A DNA stretch of 64,000 nucleotides from Bacteroidales bacterium (GCA_029210585.1 JARGFP010000010.1:1-64000); one strand, 5' to 3'; positions 34,209 to 44,651 are shown, numbered from the stretch's first letter. Notes: generated by a model not told the origin, from the letters alone. Made by a program: numbers and translations.

Positions 34209-36137
34209 ATGAGGAATATCTCTTTTTTGCTCGCACTTTTCAGCTTTCTGCCGCTGTTTTCGCAGGAATATGCATCTGATTCGAAGCGGGCAATCAGGAA
34301 TTTTGAAAAAGCCCGTGAGTTTTTTGTCCTGCAACAGGATGAGCAGGCTGAGGAATACCTGCAGAAAGCAGTGGAGATCGATACCTCATTTGTTGAAGCG
34401 TGGTTCATGCTGGCGCAGATCAGCCTCGACAAACAGGAACCTGGCAGGGCAGCAGATTATTATCTGAAAGGAGTACAGGCAGACCCGGATACACCAGGTT
34501 ATGCGGCGGGATACCTGAAGGTTGCCGAATTGAAATACAAGGGTGGCCGGTACCACCAGGCACGCCGGTATCTCGACCTGTGGCAGAGATGTGGATTCAC
34601 GGATGACCGTTCCGCTGAACTGTCATCAACCCTTGAGAAAAACATCGATTTTTCCATCCGGGCAGTCAGTAATCCCGTGCCTTTTAACCCGGAATCGCTG
34701 GGCGAGGCGGTGAATACTGAACAATACGAGTACTGGCCCTCACTCTCGGTTGATGAGCAAACGATTTTTTTTACGGTCCTGGGACCTCCGAATCCTGATC
34801 TGGGTCCTGCCAGGCTGAAGCTCCAGGAGGATTTTTATTTCGCCCGGAAAGAGGACGGCCAGTGGGTTGACCGGGAATACCTGGGTCCGCCGGTAAATAC
34901 CAATACCAACGAAGGGGCACAGTCGATCACTGCTGATGGCAGATATATCTTTTTTACTTCCTGCAACAGGCCGAACGGTCACGGTCCGATGTGTGACCTG
35001 TATTTTGCAAGGATCGATGACTCCGGCAAATGGACCGACCCGCTGAACCTCGGTAATGTGGTCAATACCCGGTACAGTGAAAAGCATCCTTCTGTTTCGG
35101 CAGACGGACGCATTCTTTATTTTACCAGCAACCGTCCGGGAGGAAAAGGCGGCTATGATATATGGATGACCAGGCGAAACGGGAATTCATGGACCGACCC
35201 GGTGAACCTGGGAGACAGCATCAATACCCCGGGAATTGAACAATCCCCGTTTATTCACCCCGACGGGAGGTCCCTTTATTTTTCTTCCGACGGCTGGCCC
35301 GGTCTTGGAATGGGGGATGTCTTTGTTTCCCGGCTGGACACCGGCGGGAACTGGAGTACCCCGCAAAACCTGGGGTATCCGATCAATACGCACAACGAAG
35401 AGATGGGTTTCGTGGTGAATGCAGGAGGCGACAGGGCATATTATTCAACCAATCGCCGCGAGGGAACAGATACCGATATCTATGCATTTGATATGCCTGA
35501 AGAGGTACGCCCACGGCAGGTTTCCTATATCACCGGGCGGGTATATGACGCGCGTAACATGAAAGGACTGGAAGCATTGTTCCAGCTGATCGACCTGGAA
35601 ACAGGTACGCTGGTGATGGAGTCGGTATCCCGACCGACTGAGGGAGAGTACTTTGTGAGCCTTCCGGCAGGTACTTCCTATGCATTCAATGTATCCATGC
35701 CGGGATACCTGTTTTACTCAGACCATTTTGAAATGGATAAGGTGTATTCGAAGATGGACCCTTTCAGGAAGGATATTCCCATGAAACCCATTGTGCAGGG
35801 TAAGAAAATCGTATTGAACAATATATTCTTTGATACCGATTCCCACCAGCTGCAGAAATCATCCAGGGTGGAACTGGACAAGATCCTCGAATTGCTGGTG
35901 CGCAACCCGGGATTACGCATTGAGATCTCTGGTCATACCGACAATACCGGGTCACCGGGCCATAATATGGAGCTCTCGGAAAAAAGGGCCGCAGAAGTGG
36001 TTCGCTACCTGGAAGAAAAAGGAATTGACCCGACCAGACTTACGGCCAGGGGGTATGGAGAAAAAGTGCCCGTGGCTGACAATGCCACCGAAGAGGGCCG
36101 GGCCCTGAACCGCCGAACAGAGCTCAAAGTATTGTGA
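34209..36137 (+). CDS. TPR-PD40-CRD-OmpA protein, PorE-like
   Basis: This is a 642-residue envelope protein. Starting at 34209 gives MRNISFLLALFSFLPLFSQ as signal; an earlier in-frame start adds 16 polar residues. Domains in order are TPR repeats (about 25-150), WD40/PD40 propeller blades each carrying a FTS-N-RP-GG or YFSSDG motif (about 170-430), a carboxypeptidase-regulatory-like beta domain (YITGRVYDARNMKGLEA, about 437-510), and an OmpA domain (IFFDTDSHQL, then ISGHTDNTG and the peptidoglycan-contacting LSEKRA and GRALNRRTE). This order is that of PorE, the peptidoglycan-anchored T9SS component, but paralogues share it. The presence of T9SS cargo in the window fits. A LytTR regulator follows 33 bases downstream. 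Confidence 0.85.
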   Translation: MRNISFLLALFSFLPLFSQEYASDSKRAIRNFEKAREFFVLQQDEQAEEYLQKAVEIDTSFVEAWFMLAQISLDKQEPGRAADYYLKGVQADPDTPGYAAGYLKVAELKYKGGRYHQARRYLDLWQRCGFTDDRSAELSSTLEKNIDFSIRAVSNPVPFNPESLGEAVNTEQYEYWPSLSVDEQTIFFTVLGPPNPDLGPARLKLQEDFYFARKEDGQWVDREYLGPPVNTNTNEGAQSITADGRYIFFTSCNRPNGHGPMCDLYFARIDDSGKWTDPLNLGNVVNTRYSEKHPSVSADGRILYFTSNRPGGKGGYDIWMTRRNGNSWTDPVNLGDSINTPGIEQSPFIHPDGRSLYFSSDGWPGLGMGDVFVSRLDTGGNWSTPQNLGYPINTHNEEMGFVVNAGGDRAYYSTNRREGTDTDIYAFDMPEEVRPRQVSYITGRVYDARNMKGLEALFQLIDLETGTLVMESVSRPTEGEYFVSLPAGTSYAFNVSMPGYLFYSDHFEMDKVYSKMDPFRKDIPMKPIVQGKKIVLNNIFFDTDSHQLQKSSRVELDKILELLVRNPGLRIEISGHTDNTGSPGHNMELSEKRAAEVVRYLEEKGIDPTRLTARGYGEKVPVADNATEEGRALNRRTELKVL

Positions 36138-36170
36138 TATTTGGTTAACTTTGAACTACTATTTCAGAAA

Positions 36171-37022
36171 ATGGTTTTCCTGCTGAGAAAAATACCACCC
36201 TACCTGGTTGATAAAACGAATGTACTGCAACAAATCTCGTTCACTGCGGTTTTTGCACTGATATTTATCAATATATATGCACCATTCAATGCAGAGAGCT
36301 GGTTCAATGCCGGGAAAGCGGAATTATTCTTCTATTCCAGTTTGTATATCCTGGCGGGAATGCTCGTGATCGTTGCCAGCAGACTGGTTTTTATCGGGCT
36401 GGCCCGGCGTACACGCATTAACTTCCTGGTCTATGTATTCTGGATATTCATGGAATTGCTGCTGCTTGCCGGTGCATATACCTTGATGGATATCCTGATA
36501 CTGCAGAATGACAACAATCCATTTGAGCAATTTTTCAGATTGCTGCTGGTTACAGTGTTTGTGCTGGCCATTCCATATGCACTCTCCTGGTTGTACTTTT
36601 CCTGGCAGCAACAGAAGCAGAAACTCGAAGAACTTTCGGGTGCTACTTCCCATACCTACAGCAGCAGAAACATGGTCAATTTTTATGATGAAACCGGTAA
36701 GCTTCGTTTTTCACTGCACGCTTCAGATGTCCTGTTTATTGAATCTACCGATAATTACGTAACGGTCTACGTCCAGGACAAGGACCGCATGAAAAAGGTG
36801 ATGCTGCGCAATACCATGAAACGTCTTGAAAAAGAGCTGGAAAAGACATTGATCCAAAGGTGCCACCGTTCATACATGGTGAATTTCGAGAACGTGAAAA
36901 TGGTCAGGCTCTCAGGCACAAGCCTCTATATTTACCTCGACAATGCCGATGAGAGCAGAATTCCGGTCTCCAGGACGTATACGGAGAAAGTACACGAGAT
37001 GATCAACAGGATGTCGGTGTGA
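36171..37022 (+). CDS. Membrane LytTR-type transcriptional regulator
   Basis: This 283-residue protein has four transmembrane helices (about 20-155: TAVFALIFINIYAPF, LFFYSSLYILAGMLVIVAS, LVYVFWIFMELLLLAGAY, LLLVTVFVLAIPYALSWLYF). A charged linker follows, then a LytTR DNA-binding domain (about 185-280: FSLHASDVLFIESTDNYVTVY, LRNTMKRLEKELE, IQRCHRSYMVNFENVK). There is no receiver domain, so the signal is probably sensed at the membrane. ATG at 36171 is preferred; a TTG 30 bases upstream is possible. It directly follows the PorE-like gene with 33 bases between, and T9SS genes in Bacteroidota are often regulated by linked two-component or LytTR proteins; a regulatory link here is an inference. 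Confidence 0.87.
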   Translation: MVFLLRKIPPYLVDKTNVLQQISFTAVFALIFINIYAPFNAESWFNAGKAELFFYSSLYILAGMLVIVASRLVFIGLARRTRINFLVYVFWIFMELLLLAGAYTLMDILILQNDNNPFEQFFRLLLVTVFVLAIPYALSWLYFSWQQQKQKLEELSGATSHTYSSRNMVNFYDETGKLRFSLHASDVLFIESTDNYVTVYVQDKDRMKKVMLRNTMKRLEKELEKTLIQRCHRSYMVNFENVKMVRLSGTSLYIYLDNADESRIPVSRTYTEKVHEMINRMSV

Positions 37023-37312
37023 GTGGACCGCCAACTATGGATGTGGAGCCAACGCCCGACTTGTCAATGGCAGGCAGTAATTGCTTTCTCCGGGCCGCTC
37101 ACTACCCATGGATACATCAACTGTCCCGGTTTGCCCCATGAGTATTGGGACCTGTTATGCAGGTACAGGAATAAATTTTCATGTTGCAGAATATTTTTCG
37201 CGACCTGTTACTTCTGTTATCTTTACTTCCCTTTATGCATCATCAACAGACATTACATGTTGTTGATGCGTGGAGAATGTTACACAAATGAATCATTTCA
37301 AAACAACGTATC

Positions 37313-38503
37313 ATGATACAGCGACCTTTAACTGTATTGCTTGCAATTGCGCTTGCAGTCACTACCATGACAACCAACGCCCAGCAAACGGGCTACACCT
37401 TCACAGATGAGATCACCATCGAAGTCACTCCTGTCAGGGACCAGTACCGCTCGGGAACCTGCTGGAGCTATGCTGCCATTTCCTTTCTCGAGGCTGAACT
37501 GATAAGGGAAAAGAAAGGGGAGTATGACCTTTCAGAAATGTTTCTTGTAAGGAACTGCTTTACCGAGAAAGCCGATAAGTACGTGCGCATGCATGGAAAG
37601 ACCAATTTTGGCGGCGGAGGACTCGCACACGACCTGGTCATGGTATGGAACAAGTACGGGCTGGTACCCGAAGAGGCATATGATGGCATGACCATTGGAG
37701 AAGAGAGGCCTGTCCACGGTGAAATGGAGGCGGTGCTCACAGGCTATGTTGAACAGGTGATTAAAAATCCGAACAGGAAACTCACACCGGTATGGAAAAA
37801 AGGATTTGAAGGAGTCCTGGATGCATACCTGGGCGCGTATCCCGTTGAATTTTAATACAATGGCACAGGATATACCCCGAAAAGCTTCGCAGCAAGTCTG
37901 CAATTGAATCCTGCCGACTATGTCACCATCGGATCATTTACCCACCATCCGTTTTATGAGCCGTTTATTCTCGAGATTCCCGACAACTGGGGATGGAACG
38001 AGATCGATAATGTGCAACTCGATGAGCTGATGCGGGTGCTCGATCATGCGCTTGAAAACGGATATTCCGTATGCTGGGATGCGGATGTGGGTGAAAAGGG
38101 CTTCAACTGGAATGCAGGGATCGCCCTGCTGCCCTCAGAGAATATCGAGGATCTTTCAAACCTGGAACAGGGCAGGTGGAGCGAGATGTCGGACAGGCAG
38201 CGCCAGGCGATGTTCTATGATTTTTCATCACCCAGGAAAGAAATGGAGATTACACAGGAGAACAGGCAGGAATGGTTCGATAACTACACGACCACCGACG
38301 ATCACCTGATGCACATTACCGGGACGGCCGTTGACCAGGATGGAAATAAATTCTACAAAGTGAAAAATTCCTGGGGTGTGGACAACCACGTTTACGAAGG
38401 CTATTTCTATTGTTCCGAAGCCTACATGCGGGCAAAAACCATCTTTTTTATGGTCCACAAGGATGCCGTTCCCAGGCAAATCAGCAAAAAACTGGACTAC
38501 TAA
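37313..38503 (+). pseudogene. C1-family peptidase (bleomycin hydrolase-like) interrupted by an in-frame TAA
   Basis: The first 180 codons carry a signal peptide (LLAIALAVTTMTTNAQ) and the catalytic Cys in YRSGTCWSYA. A TAA at 37853-37855 then interrupts. The frame continues unchanged with YNGTGYTPKSFA, the catalytic His in DDHLMHITG and Asn in KVKNSWG, up to 38503. Homology runs straight through the stop, so one base change separates this from an intact gene of 397 codons (family 390-460). Translation would yield only an inactive half lacking His and Asn, unless the stop is read through or is a sequence error. The intact protein would be a periplasmic aminopeptidase C-like cysteine peptidase. 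Confidence 0.9.
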
Positions 38504-38555
38504 CCCGGAATGAATATATATTGCCGGAACTTATGTATGCTGTTGATAACAAGGC

Positions 38556-38585
38556 TTTGAACTTTCCCTGACAATCCTATCTTTG
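38556..38585 (+). promoter_or_regulatory. Bacteroidota-type promoter for the GH3/serine hydrolase gene
   Basis: TTTG (38556-38559), an 18-base spacer and TATCTTTG (38578-38585) match the -33/-7 consensus. The start codon is 44 bases downstream at 38630. Confidence 0.7.
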
Positions 38586-38629
38586 TGACAACATAACCCA
38601 TAGTCACAACCTATAGCTGTTAGCGAGAG

Positions 38630-41600
38630 ATGAAGTTGAGAAGGATCGTCCCGTTGTTTCTGGGATTGCAGATGTTCATGGCCCCGGTGAACCCCGGTTT
38701 TCTTTCAAAGGGAGAAATAATTGCTGCTGCGGCAAAAGCACCCGCTTTCCTGTCGGCAAATAATTCCTGGGTGGATTCGGTCATGGGCCAGATGACCCTG
38801 GAGGAGAAGATCGCGCAGTTGCTCATGGTACAGGCCTATTCCAACCGGGATCCGTCGCACCTCGATGACTTAATGGAACTGGTGGAAAAAGAGAAGATCG
38901 GAGGCATCATCTTTTTCCAGGGAGGCCCGTTGCGGCAGGCACACATGACCAATGTCCTGCAGCAACATTCCGAAGTGCCGTTGCTCATTGCCATGGATGC
39001 GGAATGGGGACTGGACATGCGGCTCGACAGCGTGACCAGGTATCCGCGGCAGATGGAACTGGGGGCCATACGGGACAATATGCTGATCTACCGGTTTGGC
39101 CAGGAACTGGCGCAGCAACTCAAGGACCTTGGGGTGCATATGAATTTCGCACCTGTGGCAGACATCAATAACAATCCGGGGAATCCGGTGATCAATACCC
39201 GCTCCTTTGGAGAAGAACCCGTTCAGGTTGCCGCAAAGGTGAATGCCGCTTTCCTGGGAATGCAGAATGGCGGCATCCTTGTTACAGCAAAACATTTTCC
39301 GGGTCATGGCGACACACGTACCGACTCGCACTATGACCTCCCGGTGTTGAATTTCAGCAGGGAGCGGCTTGACTCGGTTGAACTCTATCCTTTCAGGCAT
39401 GCCATCAAAAGCGGACTCACGGGAATTATGGTGGCACATCTCCAGGTAAATGCCCTGGATGACCGCCCTCACCGGCCCGCATCGCTGTCAGATACCATCG
39501 TAACACATTTGCTGCAACAGGAGCTGGGATTCGAGGGGCTGATCGTCACAGATGCCATGAACATGAAAGGTGTAAGTGACCATTACCAGCCGGGAGATGC
39601 CGAAGTGGAGGCATTGAAAGCAGGGAATGACATCATCCTGATGCCTTCCGACGTTTCCAGGACCATCCACCATATCAGGCGGGCAGTGCAACGCGGGGAA
39701 ATTCCGGAAACACAGGTGGACCGGTCATGCAGAAAAGTGTTGCTGGCAAAGAAATGGCTGGGCCTCGACACCTTGCGGACTGTCGAAACGCAGGGCCTGT
39801 ATGGGCGGCTGAATGACCGTCGTTACCTTCCCCTGAAGGAAGCGCTGGCAACGCAGGCCATCACGATGGTGAAGAATGACCAGGAAATAATTCCATTCAG
39901 CGAACTGGAAAAGATGACACTGGCCACCATCAACATCGGAGCAGAAGGACCGACGACCTTCACACAATACCTGGATAAATACAAAACCGGGCACCATTAT
40001 TACTTTAACGGCCCGGCCGGATTTCCGGCCGATTCCATCCTGGAAAGTGAGCTGTTGAAGTACAACACATTGATCATCAGTACGTATTATACAAGGTCTT
40101 ACGGCAATAATTTCGATATTCCGCCCGGGGTCAAGGAATTTATCAACGGGCTCAACTTTGACGGGAAAGTGGTGTTCAACCATTTTGGCTATCCCTATGC
40201 CCTTGGGGTCCTGGGCAACCTGGAGAATGCAGATGCAATACTTGTGGCATATACCAACCAGGAGATCAACCAGCAGTTTGCAGCGCAGGCACTTTTCGGC
40301 GGTACTTCCATCAGCGGAAGGCTTCCTGTATCGGTCGGAGACCGCTTTCCGGCAGGCACGGGCTATGAAACAAAAGGCGGTACACGTCTGTCATATGGCA
40401 GTCCCGAGGGTGTGGGGATGAATTTCGACAGGCTCCGGAAAATCGAGGAAACCATCTACAAGGCACTTGCCATGAAGGCAACCCCGGGCTGCCAGGTGCT
40501 GGTCGCACGAAAGGGCAGGGTGGTCTGGCAGGAATCATATGGTCACCACACCTACCGGAGGAAACAGCCTGTAAGAAATGAAGACGTGTACGACCTGGCC
40601 AGTATTACAAAGATTGCCTCAACGATCCCTGCACTGATGCGGCTTCAGGACCAGGGTCGATTCAGTGCAGACAGCATGCTTGGAGCCTACTACCCAGCAC
40701 TGGACACTTCACAGAAGGCCCGGTTGCAGATCAGGGATATCCTTACGCACCAGGCGGGGCTGCAGGCTTGGATCCCCTTCTATATGGAGACCATCGAACC
40801 AATGGATACCTCGCAACGGCTCATCAGCACCAGGTTCAACGATACCTACCCGTATAAACTGGGTCCTGCAGCCTATGCAAACCGGAACATCGTTTACAGG
40901 GACAGTGTCTTTGAACTGGAATACAGTCCTGGTTACCCTCTCCAGGTGGCGGATCACCTGTATCTGCGGCAGGATTACCGCGATTCTGTCTACCGGCGTA
41001 TCATGGAATCACCCCTGGGTGATCCGGCGTATCTTTACAGTGACCTGGGCTATTACTACCTGTTCAGGGCTGTCGAGGAGATCACAGATACGCTTTTTTA
41101 CCCCTACAACTGGTTCAACTTTTATGGTCCGCTGGGCGCAGAGTCGCTGGGATTCCTTCCATTGAACCGCTTTAGCCGGAGCCGCATCGTTCCCACGGAA
41201 AACGACCTGATATTCCGGAGGCAGCTTGTGCATGGCCATGTGCATGATCCCGGGGCAGCAATGCTCGGGGGCGTGTGCGGACACGCCGGGTTGTTCTCCA
41301 ATGCCAATGACCTGGCAAAACTCATGCAGATGTACCTCAATAACGGAACCTATGGAGGTGAGCGGTTCATTGACTCAGCAACCATAGCAGACTATACGCG
41401 CTGTCAGTTCTGCGAGAAGAAAAACCGCCGGGCACTTGGCTTTGACCGGCCGATCACTGACAAGGATGATGCCGGACCGGCCTGCAATTCTGCCTCCGAA
41501 CTAAGTTTCGGTCATTCCGGCTTCACAGGCACCATCACCTGGGTGGACCCAAAATATGACCTGCTGTACATCTTCCTTTCCAACCGCATCCACCCCGACC

Positions 41601-41677
41601 AGTTCAACATTCAGCTTATTACGGAGAATGTCCGTACCGAAATTCAGGAACAAATCTACCGTTCGCTCTCAGAGTAG
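38630..41677 (+). CDS. GH3 hydrolase fused to a beta-lactamase-fold serine hydrolase
   Basis: This 1015-residue exported protein starts with LRRIVPLFLGLQMFMAPVNP. Residues about 45-590 are a GH3 enzyme of the NagZ type, with TAKHFPGHGDTRTDSHYD (catalytic His-Asp dyad loop, about 220) and VTDAMNMKG (nucleophile Asp, about 307), plus a GH3 C-terminal domain. Residues about 600-1010 are a class C-like serine hydrolase, with DLASITKIAST carrying the SxxK nucleophile (about 658), YSDLGYYYL as the YxN-like motif, and FGHSGFTGT as the third. The fusion is widespread in Bacteroidota and probably acts on cell-wall muropeptides or N-acetylglucosaminides in the periplasm. Length matches the fused family. 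It is alone on its promoter. Confidence 0.9.
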   Translation: MKLRRIVPLFLGLQMFMAPVNPGFLSKGEIIAAAAKAPAFLSANNSWVDSVMGQMTLEEKIAQLLMVQAYSNRDPSHLDDLMELVEKEKIGGIIFFQGGPLRQAHMTNVLQQHSEVPLLIAMDAEWGLDMRLDSVTRYPRQMELGAIRDNMLIYRFGQELAQQLKDLGVHMNFAPVADINNNPGNPVINTRSFGEEPVQVAAKVNAAFLGMQNGGILVTAKHFPGHGDTRTDSHYDLPVLNFSRERLDSVELYPFRHAIKSGLTGIMVAHLQVNALDDRPHRPASLSDTIVTHLLQQELGFEGLIVTDAMNMKGVSDHYQPGDAEVEALKAGNDIILMPSDVSRTIHHIRRAVQRGEIPETQVDRSCRKVLLAKKWLGLDTLRTVETQGLYGRLNDRRYLPLKEALATQAITMVKNDQEIIPFSELEKMTLATINIGAEGPTTFTQYLDKYKTGHHYYFNGPAGFPADSILESELLKYNTLIISTYYTRSYGNNFDIPPGVKEFINGLNFDGKVVFNHFGYPYALGVLGNLENADAILVAYTNQEINQQFAAQALFGGTSISGRLPVSVGDRFPAGTGYETKGGTRLSYGSPEGVGMNFDRLRKIEETIYKALAMKATPGCQVLVARKGRVVWQESYGHHTYRRKQPVRNEDVYDLASITKIASTIPALMRLQDQGRFSADSMLGAYYPALDTSQKARLQIRDILTHQAGLQAWIPFYMETIEPMDTSQRLISTRFNDTYPYKLGPAAYANRNIVYRDSVFELEYSPGYPLQVADHLYLRQDYRDSVYRRIMESPLGDPAYLYSDLGYYYLFRAVEEITDTLFYPYNWFNFYGPLGAESLGFLPLNRFSRSRIVPTENDLIFRRQLVHGHVHDPGAAMLGGVCGHAGLFSNANDLAKLMQMYLNNGTYGGERFIDSATIADYTRCQFCEKKNRRALGFDRPITDKDDAGPACNSASELSFGHSGFTGTITWVDPKYDLLYIFLSNRIHPDQFNIQLITENVRTEIQEQIYRSLSE

Positions 41678-41746
41678 TGTTAAAAAACAGGTGCTGCTGT
41701 TCATTATTAATGCACCTTTCGGGGATAACCCCATGGTTAATCCGCT

Positions 41747-41754
41747 AATTTTGT
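41747..41754 (+). promoter_or_regulatory. Possible -7 element for the methylmalonyl-CoA operon
   Basis: TAATTTTG matches TAnnTTTG and lies 34 bases before the epimerase start codon at 41789. No TTTG is at the expected -33 distance. Confidence 0.45.
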
Positions 41755-41788
41755 ACTACCAAATCAAATCAAATCATTTTAACTCAAT

Positions 41789-42190
41789 ATGAAGCCAACA
41801 CACATTGAACACATCGGTATTGCAGTGGAAGATCTCGTTGCCGCGATCAGGTATTATGAGGAGGTGATCGGCCTTGAATGCTATGCCATTGAAGAGGTGA
41901 AGGACCAGAAAGTAAAAACAGCCTTCTTCAAGTTAGGCGATACCAAGATTGAATTGCTGGAATCCACTGATCCGGAAGGTCCTGTCGGGAAATTTATTGC
42001 AAAGAAAGGTCCGGGCATCCATCACCTTGCCTTCGCCGTCCCGGATGTGGACAAAGCGTTGGAAGATGCCGCAGGAAAAGGTGTGCGACTGATCGATGCA
42101 ACAGGCAGGAAAGGGGCCGAGGGACTGAACATCGGTTTCCTGCATCCCAAATCCACATTCGGTGTACTCACCGAGTTCTGCAGCGGGTAA
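41789..42190 (+). CDS. mce: Methylmalonyl-CoA epimerase
   Basis: This 133-residue VOC-superfamily enzyme converts (R)- and (S)-methylmalonyl-CoA into each other. Metal ligands are visible in THIEHIGIAVED, PGIHHLAFAVPD and VLTEFCS, and the general base Glu in the GDTKIELLES strand region. It heads the operon of the methylmalonyl-CoA decarboxylase pump; the next gene begins 107 bases later. Together they form the succinate-to-propionate route: mutase (not in the window) makes (R)-methylmalonyl-CoA, Mce epimerises it and the decarboxylase acts on it. Confidence 0.95.
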   Translation: MKPTHIEHIGIAVEDLVAAIRYYEEVIGLECYAIEEVKDQKVKTAFFKLGDTKIELLESTDPEGPVGKFIAKKGPGIHHLAFAVPDVDKALEDAAGKGVRLIDATGRKGAEGLNIGFLHPKSTFGVLTEFCSG

Positions 42191-42297
42191 ACGCAACACA
42201 GTTTTTCCGGAATACCCGGATTATACAGAAGAATATAAGGAATACCCTGAAAACCCGGTAATAGTAGTATACAGATGACACAAATACCCCAAACAAT

Positions 42298-43857
42298 ATG
42301 AGCAGCACAGACAAGATCAAGCAATTGATCGCGTTGCGTGAGCAGGCAAAGGCTGGTGGTGGCGAGGACAAAATCGCTGCCCAGCATTCCAAGGGAAAGC
42401 TAACGGCGCGGGAGCGGATCACCATCCTGCTCGATGAAGGCAGTTTTGAGGAATACGATATGTTTGTCACGCACCGCAGCCATGAATTCGGCCTGGAGAA
42501 ACAAACCTACCTTTCTGACGGCGTGGTCACCGGTCACGGTACGATCGATGGCCGTGTGATATATGTGTATGCACAGGATTTCACCGTTTTCGGCGGATCG
42601 CTGTCCGAAACCCACGCCCGAAAGATCTGCAAAATCATGGACCAGGCCATGAAGGTCGGGGCACCCGTGGTCGGGATCAACGACAGCGGCGGTGCCAGGA
42701 TCCAGGAAGGGGTTAAAAGTCTTGCCGGATACGCCGAGATTTTTGAACGCAATATCCTCGCCTCGGGAGTGATCCCCCAGATCTCGGCGATCTTTGGTCC
42801 CTGTGCAGGCGGCGCAGTATATTCACCGGCGCTGACCGATTTCATCATCATGAGTGACAAAACCTCGTATATGTTTGTCACGGGTCCCAAAGTCACCAAA
42901 ACGGTTACCGGAGAGGTGATCTCCACGGAAGCACTTGGGGGCGCCGAAATGCATTCCACCAAATCGGGAATTTCGCATTTCAAGGTGGAATCGGAGGAAG
43001 CCGGACTGTTGCTGATCAGGAAGCTGATTTCCTACCTGCCGCAGAACAACCTGGAGGACCCGATCCAGACCGAATGTAGCGATCCCATCGACAGGATGGA
43101 AGACGATCTCAATGAGATCATCCCGGAGGATTCCAACCAACCCTACGATATGATGGATGTGATCCTGAGCGTGGTGGACAGGGAGGAATTCCTCGAAGTG
43201 CACAGCAGGTATGCACGCAACATCATCGTGGGATTTTCCAAATTCAATGGCATGCCGGTGGGCATCGTGGCCAACCAGCCCAGCCACATGGCAGGGGTAC
43301 TCGATATCGAAGCCTCCAGGAAGGCCGCCCGGTTTGTGCGGTTCTGCGATTGCTTCAACATACCCGTGGTAACATTCGTGGATGTGCCGGGATTCCTGCC
43401 CGGTAGCGCACAGGAATTCGGCGGAATCATCATCCATGGTGCCAAACTGATGTTCGCATACGGCGAGGCGACTGTTCCAAAGATCACCATTACCCTGCGT
43501 AAATCCTACGGCGGGGCTCACGATGTAATGAGCTCCAAGCAACTGCGGGGTGACCTGAACTATGCCTGGCCCAGTGCTGAGATCGCTGTAATGGGAGCCA
43601 GGGGTGCCGTTGAGATACTCGAGGGCCGTACATTAAAGGAGATGGAGGATCCGGATGAGAAAGCAGCTTTTATCGCTGAAAAAAGCGATGAGTACACCCG
43701 TAAATTTGCCAATCCGTACGAAGCAGCGAGATTTGGCTATATCGATGATGTGATCGAACCACGAAACACCAGGTTCCGGATCATCAGGGGATTGCAGACC
43801 CTGGCCACCAAAAAGGAAATGAATCCCCCCAAGAAACACACAAACATACCACTATGA
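42298..43857 (+). CDS. mmdA: Methylmalonyl-CoA decarboxylase alpha subunit (carboxyltransferase)
   Basis: This 519-residue carboxyltransferase of the crotonase fold moves CO2 from methylmalonyl-CoA to biotin. Conserved blocks are [65 protein letters not shown] and the second oxyanion region [10 protein letters not shown]. Length is typical. In some bacteria the same subunit serves propionyl-CoA carboxylase. Here the adjoining OadG-like and beta subunit genes, with no biotin carboxylase, make the sodium-pumping decarboxylase the better call. Its stop overlaps the next start by ATGA. Confidence 0.93.
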   Translation: MSSTDKIKQLIALREQAKAGGGEDKIAAQHSKGKLTARERITILLDEGSFEEYDMFVTHRSHEFGLEKQTYLSDGVVTGHGTIDGRVIYVYAQDFTVFGGSLSETHARKICKIMDQAMKVGAPVVGINDSGGARIQEGVKSLAGYAEIFERNILASGVIPQISAIFGPCAGGAVYSPALTDFIIMSDKTSYMFVTGPKVTKTVTGEVISTEALGGAEMHSTKSGISHFKVESEEAGLLLIRKLISYLPQNNLEDPIQTECSDPIDRMEDDLNEIIPEDSNQPYDMMDVILSVVDREEFLEVHSRYARNIIVGFSKFNGMPVGIVANQPSHMAGVLDIEASRKAARFVRFCDCFNIPVVTFVDVPGFLPGSAQEFGGIIIHGAKLMFAYGEATVPKITITLRKSYGGAHDVMSSKQLRGDLNYAWPSAEIAVMGARGAVEILEGRTLKEMEDPDEKAAFIAEKSDEYTRKFANPYEAARFGYIDDVIEPRNTRFRIIRGLQTLATKKEMNPPKKHTNIPL

Positions 43858-44219
43858 GTGCGCTCTGGCTATTTTTGAAAGGCAATATCACCACCGAATC
43901 ACTTGTAATTGCAGTGGTGGGTTACGTGGTGGTATTTGCTTCACTCGTGCTGCTGTTCTGGCTGTTCAGTAATATACCGAAGCTGATCTATATAAAGCCC
44001 TGGAAAAAGAAAAAAGGCGACACGAAGGATGAGGAAGAAGCACACGGTATGGCCATTTCAGGGGAGACCACTGCCGCCATATCACTGGCACTTCACCTCT
44101 ACCTTTCAGAAATGCACGATGAAGAGAGCGGGGTATTGACGATCAGGAAAGTTTCCAAAGCCTATTCGCCCTGGAGTTCAAAAATATATGCTGTCCGTAA
44201 CCAGTTCAATCGCAGATAG
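43854..44219 (+). CDS. mmdD: Sodium pump decarboxylase gamma/delta subunit (OadG-like)
   Basis: This is a small 121-residue protein with one N-terminal transmembrane helix ([24 protein letters not shown]). A lysine/glutamate-rich hinge ([17 protein letters not shown]) and a short helical domain follow. This is the architecture of OadG/MmdD, which holds the carboxyltransferase to the membrane beta subunit. The gene overlaps mmdA by four bases and ends five bases before the biotin carrier gene, so translational coupling is likely. The sequence is too divergent for more detail. Confidence 0.85.
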   Translation: MSALWLFLKGNITTESLVIAVVGYVVVFASLVLLFWLFSNIPKLIYIKPWKKKKGDTKDEEEAHGMAISGETTAAISLALHLYLSEMHDEESGVLTIRKVSKAYSPWSSKIYAVRNQFNRR

Positions 44220-44224
44220 AAATC

Positions 44225-44647
44225 ATGAAGCAATTCAAATTCACCATCAACGGAAACGATTATGCAGTGGATATGATCGGTATCGAAGAGAATATCGCCC
44301 GGCTGGAGGTCAATGGTACACCCTACGAGGTTGAGATCCATAAAAAAGTGAAATCCTCTAAAACCCCGCGCGTGATCGCACCCCCGGTGAAAGAGCCTTC
44401 CAAACCGGAGATCGAAAAACGGGAAAGTGGAGACGCTCACCCGATAACCGCTCCGCTGCCGGGGAACATCATCGCCATTAAGATAAAACCGGGCGACATC
44501 CTCGAAAAAGGACAGCTGCTCATGATCATGGAAGCCATGAAAATGGAAAACCAGGTGCTGGCCGACAGGAAAGGGGTTGTGGAAAGCATTCCCGTACAGG
44601 TAGGAGATACCGTACTGCAGGGAGATATCCTGGTACAAATCATCTGA
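44225..44647 (+). CDS. mmdC: Biotin carboxyl carrier subunit of the decarboxylase
   Basis: This is a 140-residue biotin carrier. After an N-terminal segment and a linker rich in Pro, Lys and Ser (about 45-78), residues 75-140 form a biotinyl domain with the biotinylated Lys in IMEAMKMENQV (about residue 106). The GDILEKGQLL and GDTVLQGDILVQII strands are typical. It carries the carboxyl group from the alpha to the beta subunit. It sits between the gamma-like and beta subunit genes with five-base gaps. Confidence 0.93.
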   Translation: MKQFKFTINGNDYAVDMIGIEENIARLEVNGTPYEVEIHKKVKSSKTPRVIAPPVKEPSKPEIEKRESGDAHPITAPLPGNIIAIKIKPGDILEKGQLLMIMEAMKMENQVLADRKGVVESIPVQVGDTVLQGDILVQII

Positions 44648-44651
44648 TGAC

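Noticed and set aside
37023-37316. 97-codon open frame after the LytTR gene
   Set aside because: Starts with a rare codon context at the preceding stop, is rich in Cys and Trp with no domain, and looks like chance reading through a gap.
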